A stretch of DNA of 31,382 nucleotides, taken from JBDTGE01 sp050742975 (GTDB lineage Bacteria > Actinomycetota > Actinomycetes > Mycobacteriales > Jatrophihabitantaceae). How positions within the stretch are numbered: the stretch's first letter is position 1; every line of letters begins with the position of its first letter. The stretch is from the NCBI GenBank assembly GCA_050742975.1, contig JBOGDQ010000008.1:1-31382 (forward strand), given 5' to 3'. The notes below the pieces were generated by a model. The model had not been told where the DNA came from. It saw nothing but the letters and a program-made list of their open reading frames with translations, and did not search any database. Of this stretch, positions 7,444-17,558 are shown piece after piece. A program made the translations under genes and the position numbers.

Positions 7444-8114
7444 GCGGCATCGGATCTACGGTGGGGGCGCCGGCCGGCCGGGTGCAGCACGGTGTCGATC
7501 AGGTACACCGTCGCATTCTTGGTCTGGATGCCACCACAGAGGATCTTGGCCTTACCGTTGACGGTGTAGCTGTCTCCGCTGCCGGCGATCGAGATGTCGC
7601 TGCCCTGCAACGTCTTGTGGCGGCCGACGAGCGCATCCTTGGCCACCTTGCCCGCGAGCACGTGGTACTTCAGAGTCGCGACGAGCACCGCCTTCATCTT
7701 GGGATCGGTAAGCAGCGCCTGGACCTGCGCGGCCGGCTCCTTCTTGAACGCGGCGTCCACCGGCGCGAACACGGCCAGGGCAGGCGCCGAGTTGAGCGTG
7801 GCAGTCAGGCCGCCTGCCTTCGCCGCCGTGACCACGTTGGACAGGAACGGCACGTTGGCCGCGACCGTGCCTACCGGGGCTGCCGCGGCCGGTGCCAGAG
7901 CGGCGGCGGACAGGCCGAGCGTCGCGCAGCCCGGCCCGAGCAGCGTCGACGCGGCGGTGCTTGTACTGCTGGCGCCACCCGTGGGACCGGTCGTCGAACT
8001 GTGTGAGGTCGGCGGGGACGACGGGCTGGTCTTTGCCTTCGAGCTGCTGCATGCCGAGACCGAGGCGGTGACTGCGAGGCACGACACCGCGATGGCGATG
8101 GAACGCCGGAACAT
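7065..8114 (-). CDS. Fasciclin (FAS1) domain lipoprotein with aberrant C-terminal extension
   Basis: The N-terminus is a lipoprotein signal peptide (MFRRSIAIAV...SVSAC) with the lipobox Cys at residue 22, followed by a Ser/Thr-rich linker. A FAS1 adhesion domain covers about residues 70-211: NVPFLSNVV, the H1-like box LAVFAPVDAAFKK, YHVLAGKV, and the closing TVYLIDTVLHP. Such proteins end a few residues after this point, but here the frame runs on for about 139 residues of Arg/Ser-rich sequence antisense to the converging damaged gene. A +1 frame change near 7480 would give a stop at 7456-7458, so an indel at the 3' end is likely. The ATG at 8114 follows GGAGAGAG. The genuine product is probably about 220 residues. 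Confidence 0.75.
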   Translation of the reverse strand: MFRRSIAIAVSCLAVTASVSACSSSKAKTSPSSPPTSHSSTTGPTGGASSTSTAASTLLGPGCATLGLSAAALAPAAAAPVGTVAANVPFLSNVVTAAKAGGLTATLNSAPALAVFAPVDAAFKKEPAAQVQALLTDPKMKAVLVATLKYHVLAGKVAKDALVGRHKTLQGSDISIAGSGDSYTVNGKAKILCGGIQTKNATVYLIDTVLHPAGRRPHRRSDAAYRAREWFCRPRTNRPIVSSSAASAPPPSIRSAGEAMTARPVSAPVGAPWAGAPLLAAGGPAAPVADEPVPRSRPAAALRARSNDRTSTWRTMWSSASRPHRNRAGSTSPCCRWWRWCPRGPARYR

Positions 8115-8199
8115 GGCTCTCTCCGTGGGAGACGCGGACGAATACCGCCCGCGAGGTTCGCTCAACCTGCAGGGCGCCCGATCGGCCCGGGCACCTCGG

Positions 8200-8787
8200 T
8201 CAGGACGGCAGCAGACCGCGCACCAGGTCCACGGGGACGATGGTCACCGGGAACGGCTCGCGCGCCTCGTACGGCTCGGCTCCCGATACGCGGGCCACCT
8301 CGCGGTACTCACCGGCAGCAAGCTCGTACGCCACCAGTTCGGGACTGGCCGGGTCCGGATCGATCAGCCAGAACGAGCGCACTCCGAGCCGCGCGTACAG
8401 CGCCTTCTTGAGGTTGGGGTCGATCAGCCGGCTGCTGGGCGAGATCACCTCGACGGCCAGCACAGGCGCGGCTGACAGGGCCTTGACCGGGCCACCGCCG
8501 GCCGTCAGGTCGGCGTACCTGGCAACCAGCACACCCGGCTGCAGCTCGTTGTGCCTGTCCGGACGCACCGCGAACGGCGCGATCACGACGCGCAACTCAT
8601 TCGGGCAGGCGGCACGCAGCGCGAGGTACAGCGAGCCGGCCGCCTCCTGGTGTCGCCACGCCGGGCCCGGGCTCACGAGCAGCTCCCCGTCGACCAGTTC
8701 GTAGCGGCGCCCGTCGTCGGGCATCGCCTCGAGATCGTCCGTCGTGAACGGACGACCCGTCGTGGTCGGTGTCGCCATAGTGGACAT
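8200..8787 (-). CDS. Uma2-family (DUF820) PD-(D/E)XK-fold protein, catalytic Asp missing
   Basis: A 195-residue Uma2 protein, a restriction-endonuclease-like family abundant in actinomycetes and cyanobacteria. Family landmarks are YELVDGELLVSPGP (residues 29-42), LAVEVISPSS (110-119), LKKALYARLGVRSFWLIDPD, and the C-terminal VTIVPVDL strand. In active members the QPDVLV motif supplies the metal-binding Asp; here it reads QPGVLV with Gly at residue 85 (codon GGT, one transition from GAT), while Glu113 is retained. It is therefore probably a catalytically dead version. The ATG at 8787 has AGGAGG just upstream. It lies about 54 bases after the small ORF that follows polA and may share its transcript. 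Confidence 0.88.
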   Translation of the reverse strand: MSTMATPTTTGRPFTTDDLEAMPDDGRRYELVDGELLVSPGPAWRHQEAAGSLYLALRAACPNELRVVIAPFAVRPDRHNELQPGVLVARYADLTAGGGPVKALSAAPVLAVEVISPSSRLIDPNLKKALYARLGVRSFWLIDPDPASPELVAYELAAGEYREVARVSGAEPYEAREPFPVTIVPVDLVRGLLPS

Positions 8788-8841
8788 GGTGCCTCCTTCT
8801 GCGCCCGCATGCGAGGGAGACTGGCATCGCCCGACGACAAT

Positions 8842-9111
8842 TCACGTCCGGTCGGGTTCGGCTCGTAGGCGGTGCGCCGCTTCGACGGTCGCCGCCGTCT
8901 TCGTCCCGGCTTGGGCGACCGCATACCGACGCGAGTCACGATCGACGGCCAGCACGGTCCACGGCCCCTTGCCATCCTCGCCGCTGAGTTCGACGAACAG
9001 GGTGGACCGGTCGTGCTCGAGCCGCAGCCGGTGTGCCGCGTTGCCGTCCTCGTGCAGGATCCGCCGCCGGTCCGGATCGGCGACGAACGACGTCCAGCGG
9101 CTGCCAGGCAT
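8842..9111 (-). CDS. Small protein of unknown function coupled to polA
   Basis: Encodes 89 residues, beginning MPGSRWTSFVADPDRRR. The composition is charged and soluble, with no signal peptide or membrane span and no motif I recognise. Its ATG shares one base with the polA stop codon (TGATG, 9109-9113), a classic sign of translational coupling, so it is probably a genuine cistron made with DNA polymerase I. The middle (LFVELSGEDGKGPWTVLAVDRDSRRYAVAQ) looks like a short beta-rich unit. Whether it has anything to do with repair is unknown. Confidence 0.7.
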   Translation of the reverse strand: MPGSRWTSFVADPDRRRILHEDGNAAHRLRLEHDRSTLFVELSGEDGKGPWTVLAVDRDSRRYAVAQAGTKTAATVEAAHRLRAEPDRT

Positions 9112-11801
9112 CAGTGGGCCGCATCGTGCCAGGTGCGGCCGAGCCCGACCGACACGTCCATCGCCACGTCGAGCTGGTACGCCCCGCCCATCTCCACGCG
9201 GACGAGCGCCTCGACCTGCTCGCGCTCGCCGGGTGCGATCTCCAGTACCAGCTCGTCGTGCACCTGCAGCAGCAGCCGCGAGCGCAGGCCGGCCTCGCGC
9301 AGGCCCTGGTGCACGCCGAGCATTGCCACCTTGATGATGTCCGCCGCGCTGCCCTGGATGGGCGCGTTGAGTGCGGCCCGCTCGGCCATCTCGCGCAGGT
9401 TCCGGTTCTCGCTGTTCAGCTTGTCCAGGTACCGGCGCCGGCCCATGATCGTCGCGGTGTAGCCGGTCTGCCGCGCGTCCTCGACCACCGAGTGCAGGTA
9501 GTCGCGCACGCCGCCGAAGCGGGTGAAGTACGCGTCCATCTGGCCGCGCGCCTCGTCCGGAGTGATCTTGAGCTGCTTGGACAGCCCGAAGGCGGACAGC
9601 CCGTAGGCCAGGCCGTAGGACATCGCCTTCACCCGGCGCCGGAGCTCGCTGTCGATCTCCTCCGGCGGGAGGTCGAACGCGCGCGACGCGACGAACGTGT
9701 GCAGGTCCTCGCCGGACTGGAACGCCTCGATCAGTCCGGCGTCCCGGGACAGGTGCGCCATGATCCGCATCTCGATCTGGCTGTAATCGGCCGTCATCAG
9801 CGACTCGAAGCCGTCGCCCACGGTGAACGCCTCGCGGATCCGGCGGCCCTCTGCCGTGCGGACCGGGATGTTCTGCAGGTTCGGGTCGGTGGACGACAGC
9901 CGCCCGGTGGCCGCGACCGTCTGGTTGAACGTCGTGTGGATGCGGCCGTGATCGTCGACCAGCGGCAGCAGCCCGTCGACCACCGACTTGAGCCGCGCGA
10001 ACTCACGGTGCCGCAGCAGCAGCTCCAGGATCGGGTGCCCGGTCTTGGCGTAGAGGTCGGCAAGCGAGTCCGCATCGGTGGTGTAGCCGGTCTTGATCTT
10101 TTTCGTCTTCGGCAGCGCGAACTGGTCGAACAGCACCTCCTGCAACTGCTTGGGCGAGCCGAGGTTGAACTCGCGCCCGGCCTCCCGGTGCGCGTCCTGC
10201 TCGACCGTCTTCACCCTGGCACCCAGCTCGGCCTGCAGCGACAGCAGCGCATCGGTGTCCACCGCGATGCCGATCGCCTCCATGTCGGCGAGGACGTAGC
10301 TGAGCGGCAGCTCCAGGTCACGCAGCAGCCCGATCGCGCCGTCACGCGCCAGGTCGGTGTCGAACGACGCGGCCAGATCGCGGACGGCTACGGCGCGCAG
10401 GGTCTCGACCTGGGCCAGAGCCTCGTCCGACTCCTGCTCCCCACCGTCCAGCGTGAGCTGCCCGGAGTCGTCCACATTGCTGCGCAGCTCGCGATGCAGG
10501 TAGCGCAGGGCCAGGTCGGCCAGGTCGTACGCGCGCTGGTCGGGGCGCAGCAGGTACCCGCCGAGTTGCGTGTCCGCGGTGACGCCGGCAAGCGTCCACC
10601 CGTGCTGGCGCAGCGCGAGCAACGGCCCCTTGACGTCGTGGACGGCCTTCGGCACGGACGCGTCGGCCAGCCACGACCCGAGTGCACTGTCGTCGTCCGG
10701 GCTGAGCGCGGCCGGGTCGACGAACGCGGCGGCACCGTCGGCCGAGGCGAGCGCGACCCCGGTCAGCGCACCGGTGCCACGGCCCCACTGCCCCCGGAAG
10801 GCCAGCCCCACCCGGTCACCGGTCCGCCCGTGCTCGTCCAGCCACTGCGTGACCTCCTCCACGCCCAGCCGGCTGGCCGCGACGTCGAAGCCCTGCTCAG
10901 CCTCCGGCTCGGCCGCGGCCACCGTCGCGAACAGCCGCTCGCGCAGGACGGTGAACTGCAGGTCGTCGAACAGCTTGTGCACCTGGTCGCGGTCCCACTG
11001 CTGGCGGGCCAGGTCGTCGACGCCGAGCTCCAGCGTGACGTCGCGGACCAGTTCGGTCAGCTGCCGGTTGCGGATCACGCTGCCCAGATGCTCGCGCAGC
11101 GCATCGCCGACCTTGCCCTTGACCGTGTCCACGCCGGCCACCAGGGCGTCGAACGAGCCGAACTCGCGGATCCACTTCGCCGCGGTCTTCTCCCCCACGC
11201 TCGGGATCCCCGGCAGGTTGTCGCTGGGGTCGCCGCGCAGCGCCGCGAAGTCCGGGTACTGGGCCGGCGACAGGCCGTACTTCTCCTGCACCGCCTCGGG
11301 GGTGAACCGGGTCAGGTCGCTGACGCCGCGCTTCGGGTACAGGACGGTGACCTGATCGCTCACCAGCTGCAGCGCGTCGCGGTCACCCGTGCAGATCAGC
11401 ACCTTGACGCCCTGCGCCTCGGCCTGCGTGCTCAGCGTGGCGATGACATCGTCGGCCTCGTAGTTGTCGACGGCCAGCGAGCGGATGTGCAGCGCGTCGA
11501 GCACCTCGCGGATCAGCGTGACCTGGCCCCGAAAGTCATCGGGCGTCGTCTGCCGGCCGGCCTTGTACTCGGGGTAGGACTCGCTGCGGAACGTCTTGCG
11601 GGACACGTCGAAGGCGACGGCGACGTGCGTGGGGTCCTCGTCGCGAAGCAGGTTGATCAGCATCGAGGTGAAGCCGAACACCGCGTTCGTGGGCTGGCCC
11701 GTGGTCGTGGACATCTCCACCTCGCGCAACGCATAGAACGCGCGGTAGGCGAGCGAGTGCCCGTCGAGCAGGAGAAGCGTCGGCGTCTGCGGGGTGCTCA
11801 C
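9111..11801 (-). CDS. polA: DNA polymerase I
   Basis: An 896-residue family A DNA polymerase used in gap filling and Okazaki fragment processing. Residues 1-300 form the 5'-3' exonuclease, with LLLLDGHSLAYRAF at the start, DNYEADDVIAT, and the helix-hairpin-helix GIPSVGEKTA. The central 3'-5' proofreading-like domain (about 310-500) lacks recognisable catalytic acidic motifs, as in other actinobacterial enzymes. The polymerase domain has motif A DYSQIEMR near 675, motif B RRVKAMSYGLAYG, and motif C QVHDELVLE near 846. Start GTG at 11801 gives MSTPQTPTLLLLDGHS. A GNAT gene ends 34 bases upstream and a small ORF is coupled downstream. Complete. Confidence 0.98.
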   Translation of the reverse strand: MSTPQTPTLLLLDGHSLAYRAFYALREVEMSTTTGQPTNAVFGFTSMLINLLRDEDPTHVAVAFDVSRKTFRSESYPEYKAGRQTTPDDFRGQVTLIREVLDALHIRSLAVDNYEADDVIATLSTQAEAQGVKVLICTGDRDALQLVSDQVTVLYPKRGVSDLTRFTPEAVQEKYGLSPAQYPDFAALRGDPSDNLPGIPSVGEKTAAKWIREFGSFDALVAGVDTVKGKVGDALREHLGSVIRNRQLTELVRDVTLELGVDDLARQQWDRDQVHKLFDDLQFTVLRERLFATVAAAEPEAEQGFDVAASRLGVEEVTQWLDEHGRTGDRVGLAFRGQWGRGTGALTGVALASADGAAAFVDPAALSPDDDSALGSWLADASVPKAVHDVKGPLLALRQHGWTLAGVTADTQLGGYLLRPDQRAYDLADLALRYLHRELRSNVDDSGQLTLDGGEQESDEALAQVETLRAVAVRDLAASFDTDLARDGAIGLLRDLELPLSYVLADMEAIGIAVDTDALLSLQAELGARVKTVEQDAHREAGREFNLGSPKQLQEVLFDQFALPKTKKIKTGYTTDADSLADLYAKTGHPILELLLRHREFARLKSVVDGLLPLVDDHGRIHTTFNQTVAATGRLSSTDPNLQNIPVRTAEGRRIREAFTVGDGFESLMTADYSQIEMRIMAHLSRDAGLIEAFQSGEDLHTFVASRAFDLPPEEIDSELRRRVKAMSYGLAYGLSAFGLSKQLKITPDEARGQMDAYFTRFGGVRDYLHSVVEDARQTGYTATIMGRRRYLDKLNSENRNLREMAERAALNAPIQGSAADIIKVAMLGVHQGLREAGLRSRLLLQVHDELVLEIAPGEREQVEALVRVEMGGAYQLDVAMDVSVGLGRTWHDAAH

Positions 11802-11835
11802 GCCAGCGAGTCTAGGAGCGGGGTAGGACAGCCGA

Positions 11836-12438
11836 TCAGGCGCCGCGGCGGGCCACCCGCGCGGCCAGGCCGGACCGCTGCGCGCGGACGAGGCGGGCGC
11901 GACGCAGGACAGCCATCCGTTCGGTGGCGTCGGAGATCCCGAGCGAGCGACGCAGCACGGCGGTGGAGGCGACCCGGTGGACGACCAGCGGGGCGAACCC
12001 GAGCCGGGCCAGGTACCGGTTGCTCTCGCGCGAGCCCGCGCCGGCGGTGGCCAGGACGCGCTCGACGCCCTGCGACTCGGCCAGGTGCACCAGCGCGATG
12101 AGCAGCGTGCGGCCCACGCCCCGGCGGCGGGCCTTGGGCGCGACGATCAGGTGACTGACGTGCAGGACCGGGGTCAGGTCGATCGCGCCGATCTCGTCCG
12201 GACGGGCGACCAGCAGGCCGACGAGATCGCCCGACGCGTCGTCTACGGCCACCAGCAGGGTCCGGTCGTGCTCGCGGAGGATCTCGGTGAACCGCTGGTG
12301 CAGGTGCTCGATGCCGTCGTCCAGCATCGCGCGCCCGCTGAACTGTCCGGACGTCACATCGATGGACCGGGTGAGGCTGACCAGGGCGGGGACATCGGAG
12401 ATGTCGGCGGGACGAACCCGAACGTTCACACGCGACAC
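11836..12438 (-). CDS. GNAT-family N-acetyltransferase
   Basis: A 200-residue GNAT-fold protein expected to transfer an acetyl group from acetyl-CoA to an unknown amine. The acetyl-CoA-binding motif A is LIVAPKARRRGVGRTLL (R-x-x-G-x-G type), preceded by the strand VLHVSHL, and motif B follows as SRESNRYLARLGF. The C-terminus is rich in Arg (RRARLVRAQRSGLAARVARR), which could contact nucleic acid or a partner; this is inference. A GTG at 12438 is used, with GGGGG about 10 bases upstream; a second GTG three codons later is an alternative. It lies just upstream of polA, likely in the same transcript, and 144 bases after livF. Confidence 0.85.
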   Translation of the reverse strand: MSRVNVRVRPADISDVPALVSLTRSIDVTSGQFSGRAMLDDGIEHLHQRFTEILREHDRTLLVAVDDASGDLVGLLVARPDEIGAIDLTPVLHVSHLIVAPKARRRGVGRTLLIALVHLAESQGVERVLATAGAGSRESNRYLARLGFAPLVVHRVASTAVLRRSLGISDATERMAVLRRARLVRAQRSGLAARVARRGA

Positions 12439-12582
12439 AGCAGTGCCCCCAGATGACGGTTCAAATCTTGATCGCTTTCGCGACCGTTACACACCCTAGA
12501 ACTGCCCGCGAGCGGTGGACACGACGGGTTCGGTGACTGGCAGGAACTTGTTACCGACCTTTTGTTGGGCGCCCGAACATGG

Positions 12583-13344
12583 CTAGGATGCCGCGATCTC
12601 CTCGCCGAGGTAGGCCGCGCGGATCCGGTCGTCGGCGAGCAGTTCGGCGCCGGTGCCCTCCAGCACGATCTCGCCGGTCTCCAGGACGTAGCCGCGGTTG
12701 GCGAGCGAGAGGGCCTGCGCGGCGTTCTGCTCGACCAGCAGGACGGTCACGCCGGTGGTGTTGATCTCGCGGATGATGTCGAAGATCTGCGCGACGATCA
12801 GTGGGGCCAGGCCCATCGACGGCTCGTCCAGCAGCAGCAGCCGCGGCTTGCCCATCAGGGCGCGGCCGATCGCCAGCATCTGCTGCTCGCCGCCGGACAG
12901 GGTGCCCGCCGTCTGCTTGAACCGCTCCCGCAGCCGCGGGAACAGTTCGAGCACGTGCTCCAGCTCGGCCTTATCGGTGGTCTTGAACCGGAACGCGCCC
13001 ATCTCCAGGTTCTCGGCGACCGACATCCGCGGGAACACGTGCCGGCCCTCGGGCACGTGGCAGATGCCGAGGCGGATGAGCTGGTGGGCCGGGATGCCGT
13101 CGATGCGCGCGCCGTCGTAGTTGATCGCTCCGGCGACCGGGCGCAGCATCCCGGACACGGTCTTCTGGGTCGTCGTCTTGCCCGCCCCGTTGGCGCCGAG
13201 CAGCGCGACGATCTCGCCCTCACCCACGTTGAAGCTGATGCCCTTCAAGGCCGCGATCGCGCCGTAGCGGACCTCGATGTCATCGACGTCGAGTAGCGGG
13301 CGGGGTGCAGGTGGTGGGGTCTGCGCGGCCAAGGTGTCAGTCAT
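12583..13344 (-). CDS. livF: Branched-chain amino-acid ABC transporter ATP-binding protein LivF
   Basis: A 253-residue ABC ATPase, one of two that drive the HAAT-family permease LivH-LivM. Motifs are Walker A GANGAGKTT, the signature LSGGEQQ, Walker B LLLLDEPS and the switch His region VLLVEQN; the EGRHVFPRMSVAENLEMGAF segment is characteristic of LivF. The ATG overlaps the end of livG by 8 bases and its GAGGAG ribosome-binding site lies within the livG 3' end, so the two are coupled. It is the last gene of the liv operon. Confidence 0.96.
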   Translation of the reverse strand: MTDTLAAQTPPPAPRPLLDVDDIEVRYGAIAALKGISFNVGEGEIVALLGANGAGKTTTQKTVSGMLRPVAGAINYDGARIDGIPAHQLIRLGICHVPEGRHVFPRMSVAENLEMGAFRFKTTDKAELEHVLELFPRLRERFKQTAGTLSGGEQQMLAIGRALMGKPRLLLLDEPSMGLAPLIVAQIFDIIREINTTGVTVLLVEQNAAQALSLANRGYVLETGEIVLEGTGAELLADDRIRAAYLGEEIAAS

Positions 13345-14245
13345 CGGCGGGCTCCTCGTCCGGCGGCGGGACGTCGTCGGTGTCGATCAGGTGCATCTCC
13401 GGCTGGGTGTCGACCTCCTGCTGAGCGTCCTCGGCGGACGTGCCGAGGTAGGCGGCCACGACCACGGGATCCCGCTGGATGTCGTGCGGTGTGCCCTCGG
13501 CGATCTTCTGCCCGAAGTTCAGCACGACGATGCGGTGCGCGATCGTCATCACCAGCTTCATGTCGTGCTCGATGAGCAGCACGCTCATGTGCCGGTCGAC
13601 GTTGATCCGCGAGATCAGCTCGGCCAGGTCGCGCTTCTCCGCCGGGTTCGTACCGGCCGCCGGTTCGTCGAGCAGCAGCACCCCGGGGTCGGTGCCCAGC
13701 GCGCGGGCGATCTCCAGGCGCCGCTGCTCCCCGTAGGCCAGCGCGCCGGCCAGTTCGTTCGCCCGGTGCTCCAGGCGGACCTCGCGCAGCAGTGCGAGGG
13801 CGATCCGGGTGCTCTCGCGTTCCTCGCGCAGCTGCCACGGCATGCCGAACATCGCCGCGAGCGGCCCGGATTTCTGCCGGGTCTCGATGCCGACCTTGAC
13901 GTTCTCGATCGCGGTCAGCGCCGGGAACAGCCGGATGTTCTGGAACGTGCGGGCCACCCCGAGGTGGTTCACGACGTGCGTCTTCTTGCCGATGACACTG
14001 ACGAACGGGTCACCGGGCCGGCCGGACACCCGGATCGAACCGCTCTGCGGCGTGTAGACGCCGGTGAGCGAGTTGAACAGCGACGTCTTGCCCGCCCCGT
14101 TCGGGCCGATGACCGCGAGGATCTCGCCCCGGTGCATCTGCATCGAGACGTCATCGAGGCTGACCACACCGCCGAAGCGCAGCGTGACGTGCTCGATGTC
14201 AAAGACCAGGTCGGTGGGTGGTGCCTGGGTCTGCGTGCTGGTCAT
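13337..14245 (-). CDS. livG: Branched-chain amino-acid ABC transporter ATP-binding protein LivG
   Basis: A 302-residue ABC ATPase of the LivG type. Motifs are Walker A GPNGAGKTS, VARTFQNIRLFPALTAIENV (the LivG Q-loop region), the signature AYGEQRRLEIARAL, Walker B VLLLDEPAAG, and LLIEHDMK. It has an acidic C-terminal tail (IDTDDVPPPDEEPADD) not essential to the fold. The start lies one base after the livM stop, with GGAGGGG at 7 bases inside livM. The downstream livF start overlaps its last codons. Confidence 0.96.
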   Translation of the reverse strand: MTSTQTQAPPTDLVFDIEHVTLRFGGVVSLDDVSMQMHRGEILAVIGPNGAGKTSLFNSLTGVYTPQSGSIRVSGRPGDPFVSVIGKKTHVVNHLGVARTFQNIRLFPALTAIENVKVGIETRQKSGPLAAMFGMPWQLREERESTRIALALLREVRLEHRANELAGALAYGEQRRLEIARALGTDPGVLLLDEPAAGTNPAEKRDLAELISRINVDRHMSVLLIEHDMKLVMTIAHRIVVLNFGQKIAEGTPHDIQRDPVVVAAYLGTSAEDAQQEVDTQPEMHLIDTDDVPPPDEEPADD

Positions 14246-14246
14246 G

Positions 14247-16465
<2,219 letters not shown>

Positions 16466-16469
<4 letters not shown>

Positions 16470-17413
16470 GCCGACCGCCCCAAACGCTCGCCGAGGATGC
16501 CGGTCGGCCGCACGATCAACACCAGCACCAGCACCACGAAGCTGACGACGTCCTGCCACTGCACGCCGACGAACGGCAGCGCCGAGACCAGCACCTCCAC
16601 CTCGCCGAGCAGCAGGCCGCCCAGCATGGCGCCGCGCACGTTGCCGATACCGCCGAGCACGGCCGCGGCGAACGCCTTGACACCCGGGGTGAACCCCATC
16701 GTGTAGCTGACCCCGAACGCGGTGCCGAACATGAACCCGGCCGCGCCGGCCAGTGCCCCGCCGATCACGAACGTCCGCGAGATCGTCTTGTCGATGTCGA
16801 TGCCCATCAGCGCCGCCGTCGGCGCGTCCTCGGCCACCGCGCGAATGCCGCGGCCCAGCTTGGTGTGGTTCACCATGCGGTCGAGGAAGATCATCATCGC
16901 GAACGCGGTACCGATGATGACGACCGCGAACAGCTGGATGTTGAGGTACTTCGTATGCCACAGACTTCGGGTGGGGTCGAAGTACGTCGGGAACGGATTG
17001 TTGTTCAGATGGTCGAACAGTTTTCCGGCCAGATTCGATAAGAAGAACGATGCGCCGATGGCGCTGATCAGGAACGCGAGCTTGGGCGCGCCGCGGACCC
17101 GCAGCGCCTTGTACGCCACCTTCTCCAGCAGCCACGCGATCGCGGCGCCGCAGATGGCGCCGCTGAGCATGCCGGCCATGATGGTGAGCGGGACCGCCGC
17201 TCCGGTCAGATGTCGCTTGCCCACGATGCCGTTCACGACCAGGAAACTGCCGAAGCCGCCGGTCATGAACACCTCGCTGTGCGCGAAGTTGATCAGTTGC
17301 AGCACGCCGTAGACCAGCGTGTAACCCAGCGCAACGAGCGCGTACAGCGACCCCTGCTCCAACCCGAGGACGATGTTCTGGGGTACCTGCTCGAACCAGT
17401 TCTGCTCAGACAC
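16466..17413 (-). CDS. livH: Branched-chain amino-acid ABC transporter permease LivH
   Basis: A 315-residue inner-membrane permease forming the translocation channel with LivM. Typical features are the N-terminal GLEQGSLYALVALGYTLVYGVLQLINFAHSEVFM, the ATPase-contact loop LGRGIRAVAEDAPTAALMGID, and GVKAFAAAVLGGIGNVRGAMLGGLLLG. The GTG at 17413 is preceded by GAGGAG at 8 bases. It is separated from livK by 145 bases containing two stem-loops, while livH, livM, livG and livF are tightly packed. Confidence 0.96.
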
Positions 17414-17478
17414 TCTGCAAGCTCCTCATTGAGCGGTGTCCCAATCTCATCGCGGTCACGCACCGGTCACATGGAACT

Positions 17479-17505
17479 GGCGAGCCGGTGTGTGCCCGGC
17501 TCGCC
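17479..17505 (-). terminator. Intercistronic stem-loop livK-livH, distal
   Basis: GGCGAGCCGG (17479-17488) pairs perfectly with CCGGCTCGCC (17496-17505) around a 7-base loop. It is the second hairpin met by RNA polymerase after livK. No U tract follows. More likely a partial terminator or mRNA 3'-end stabiliser than a full stop. Confidence 0.6.
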
Positions 17506-17516
17506 CAGCTCCGTAA

Positions 17517-17552
17517 ACCGGTGCCCGCCTACTCACGTCGGCGGGCACCGGT
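17517..17552 (-). terminator. Intercistronic stem-loop livK-livH, proximal
   Basis: ACCGGTGCCCGCC (17517-17529) and GGCGGGCACCGGT (17540-17552) form a perfect 13-bp stem with a 10-base loop, beginning 7 bases after the livK stop on the minus strand. Position and strength suggest it limits read-through to the permease genes and protects the livK message, the usual way a binding protein is made in excess. Confidence 0.7.
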
Positions 17553-17558
17553 CCCTTC

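Noticed and set aside
9033..12101. 1022-codon plus-strand frame across polA and GNAT
   Set aside because: Antisense shadow of polA; no ribosome-binding site or domain.
16470..17135. Longer livM start extending into livH
   Set aside because: That part is livH read in another frame; the ATGA overlap at 16466-16469 marks the true start.
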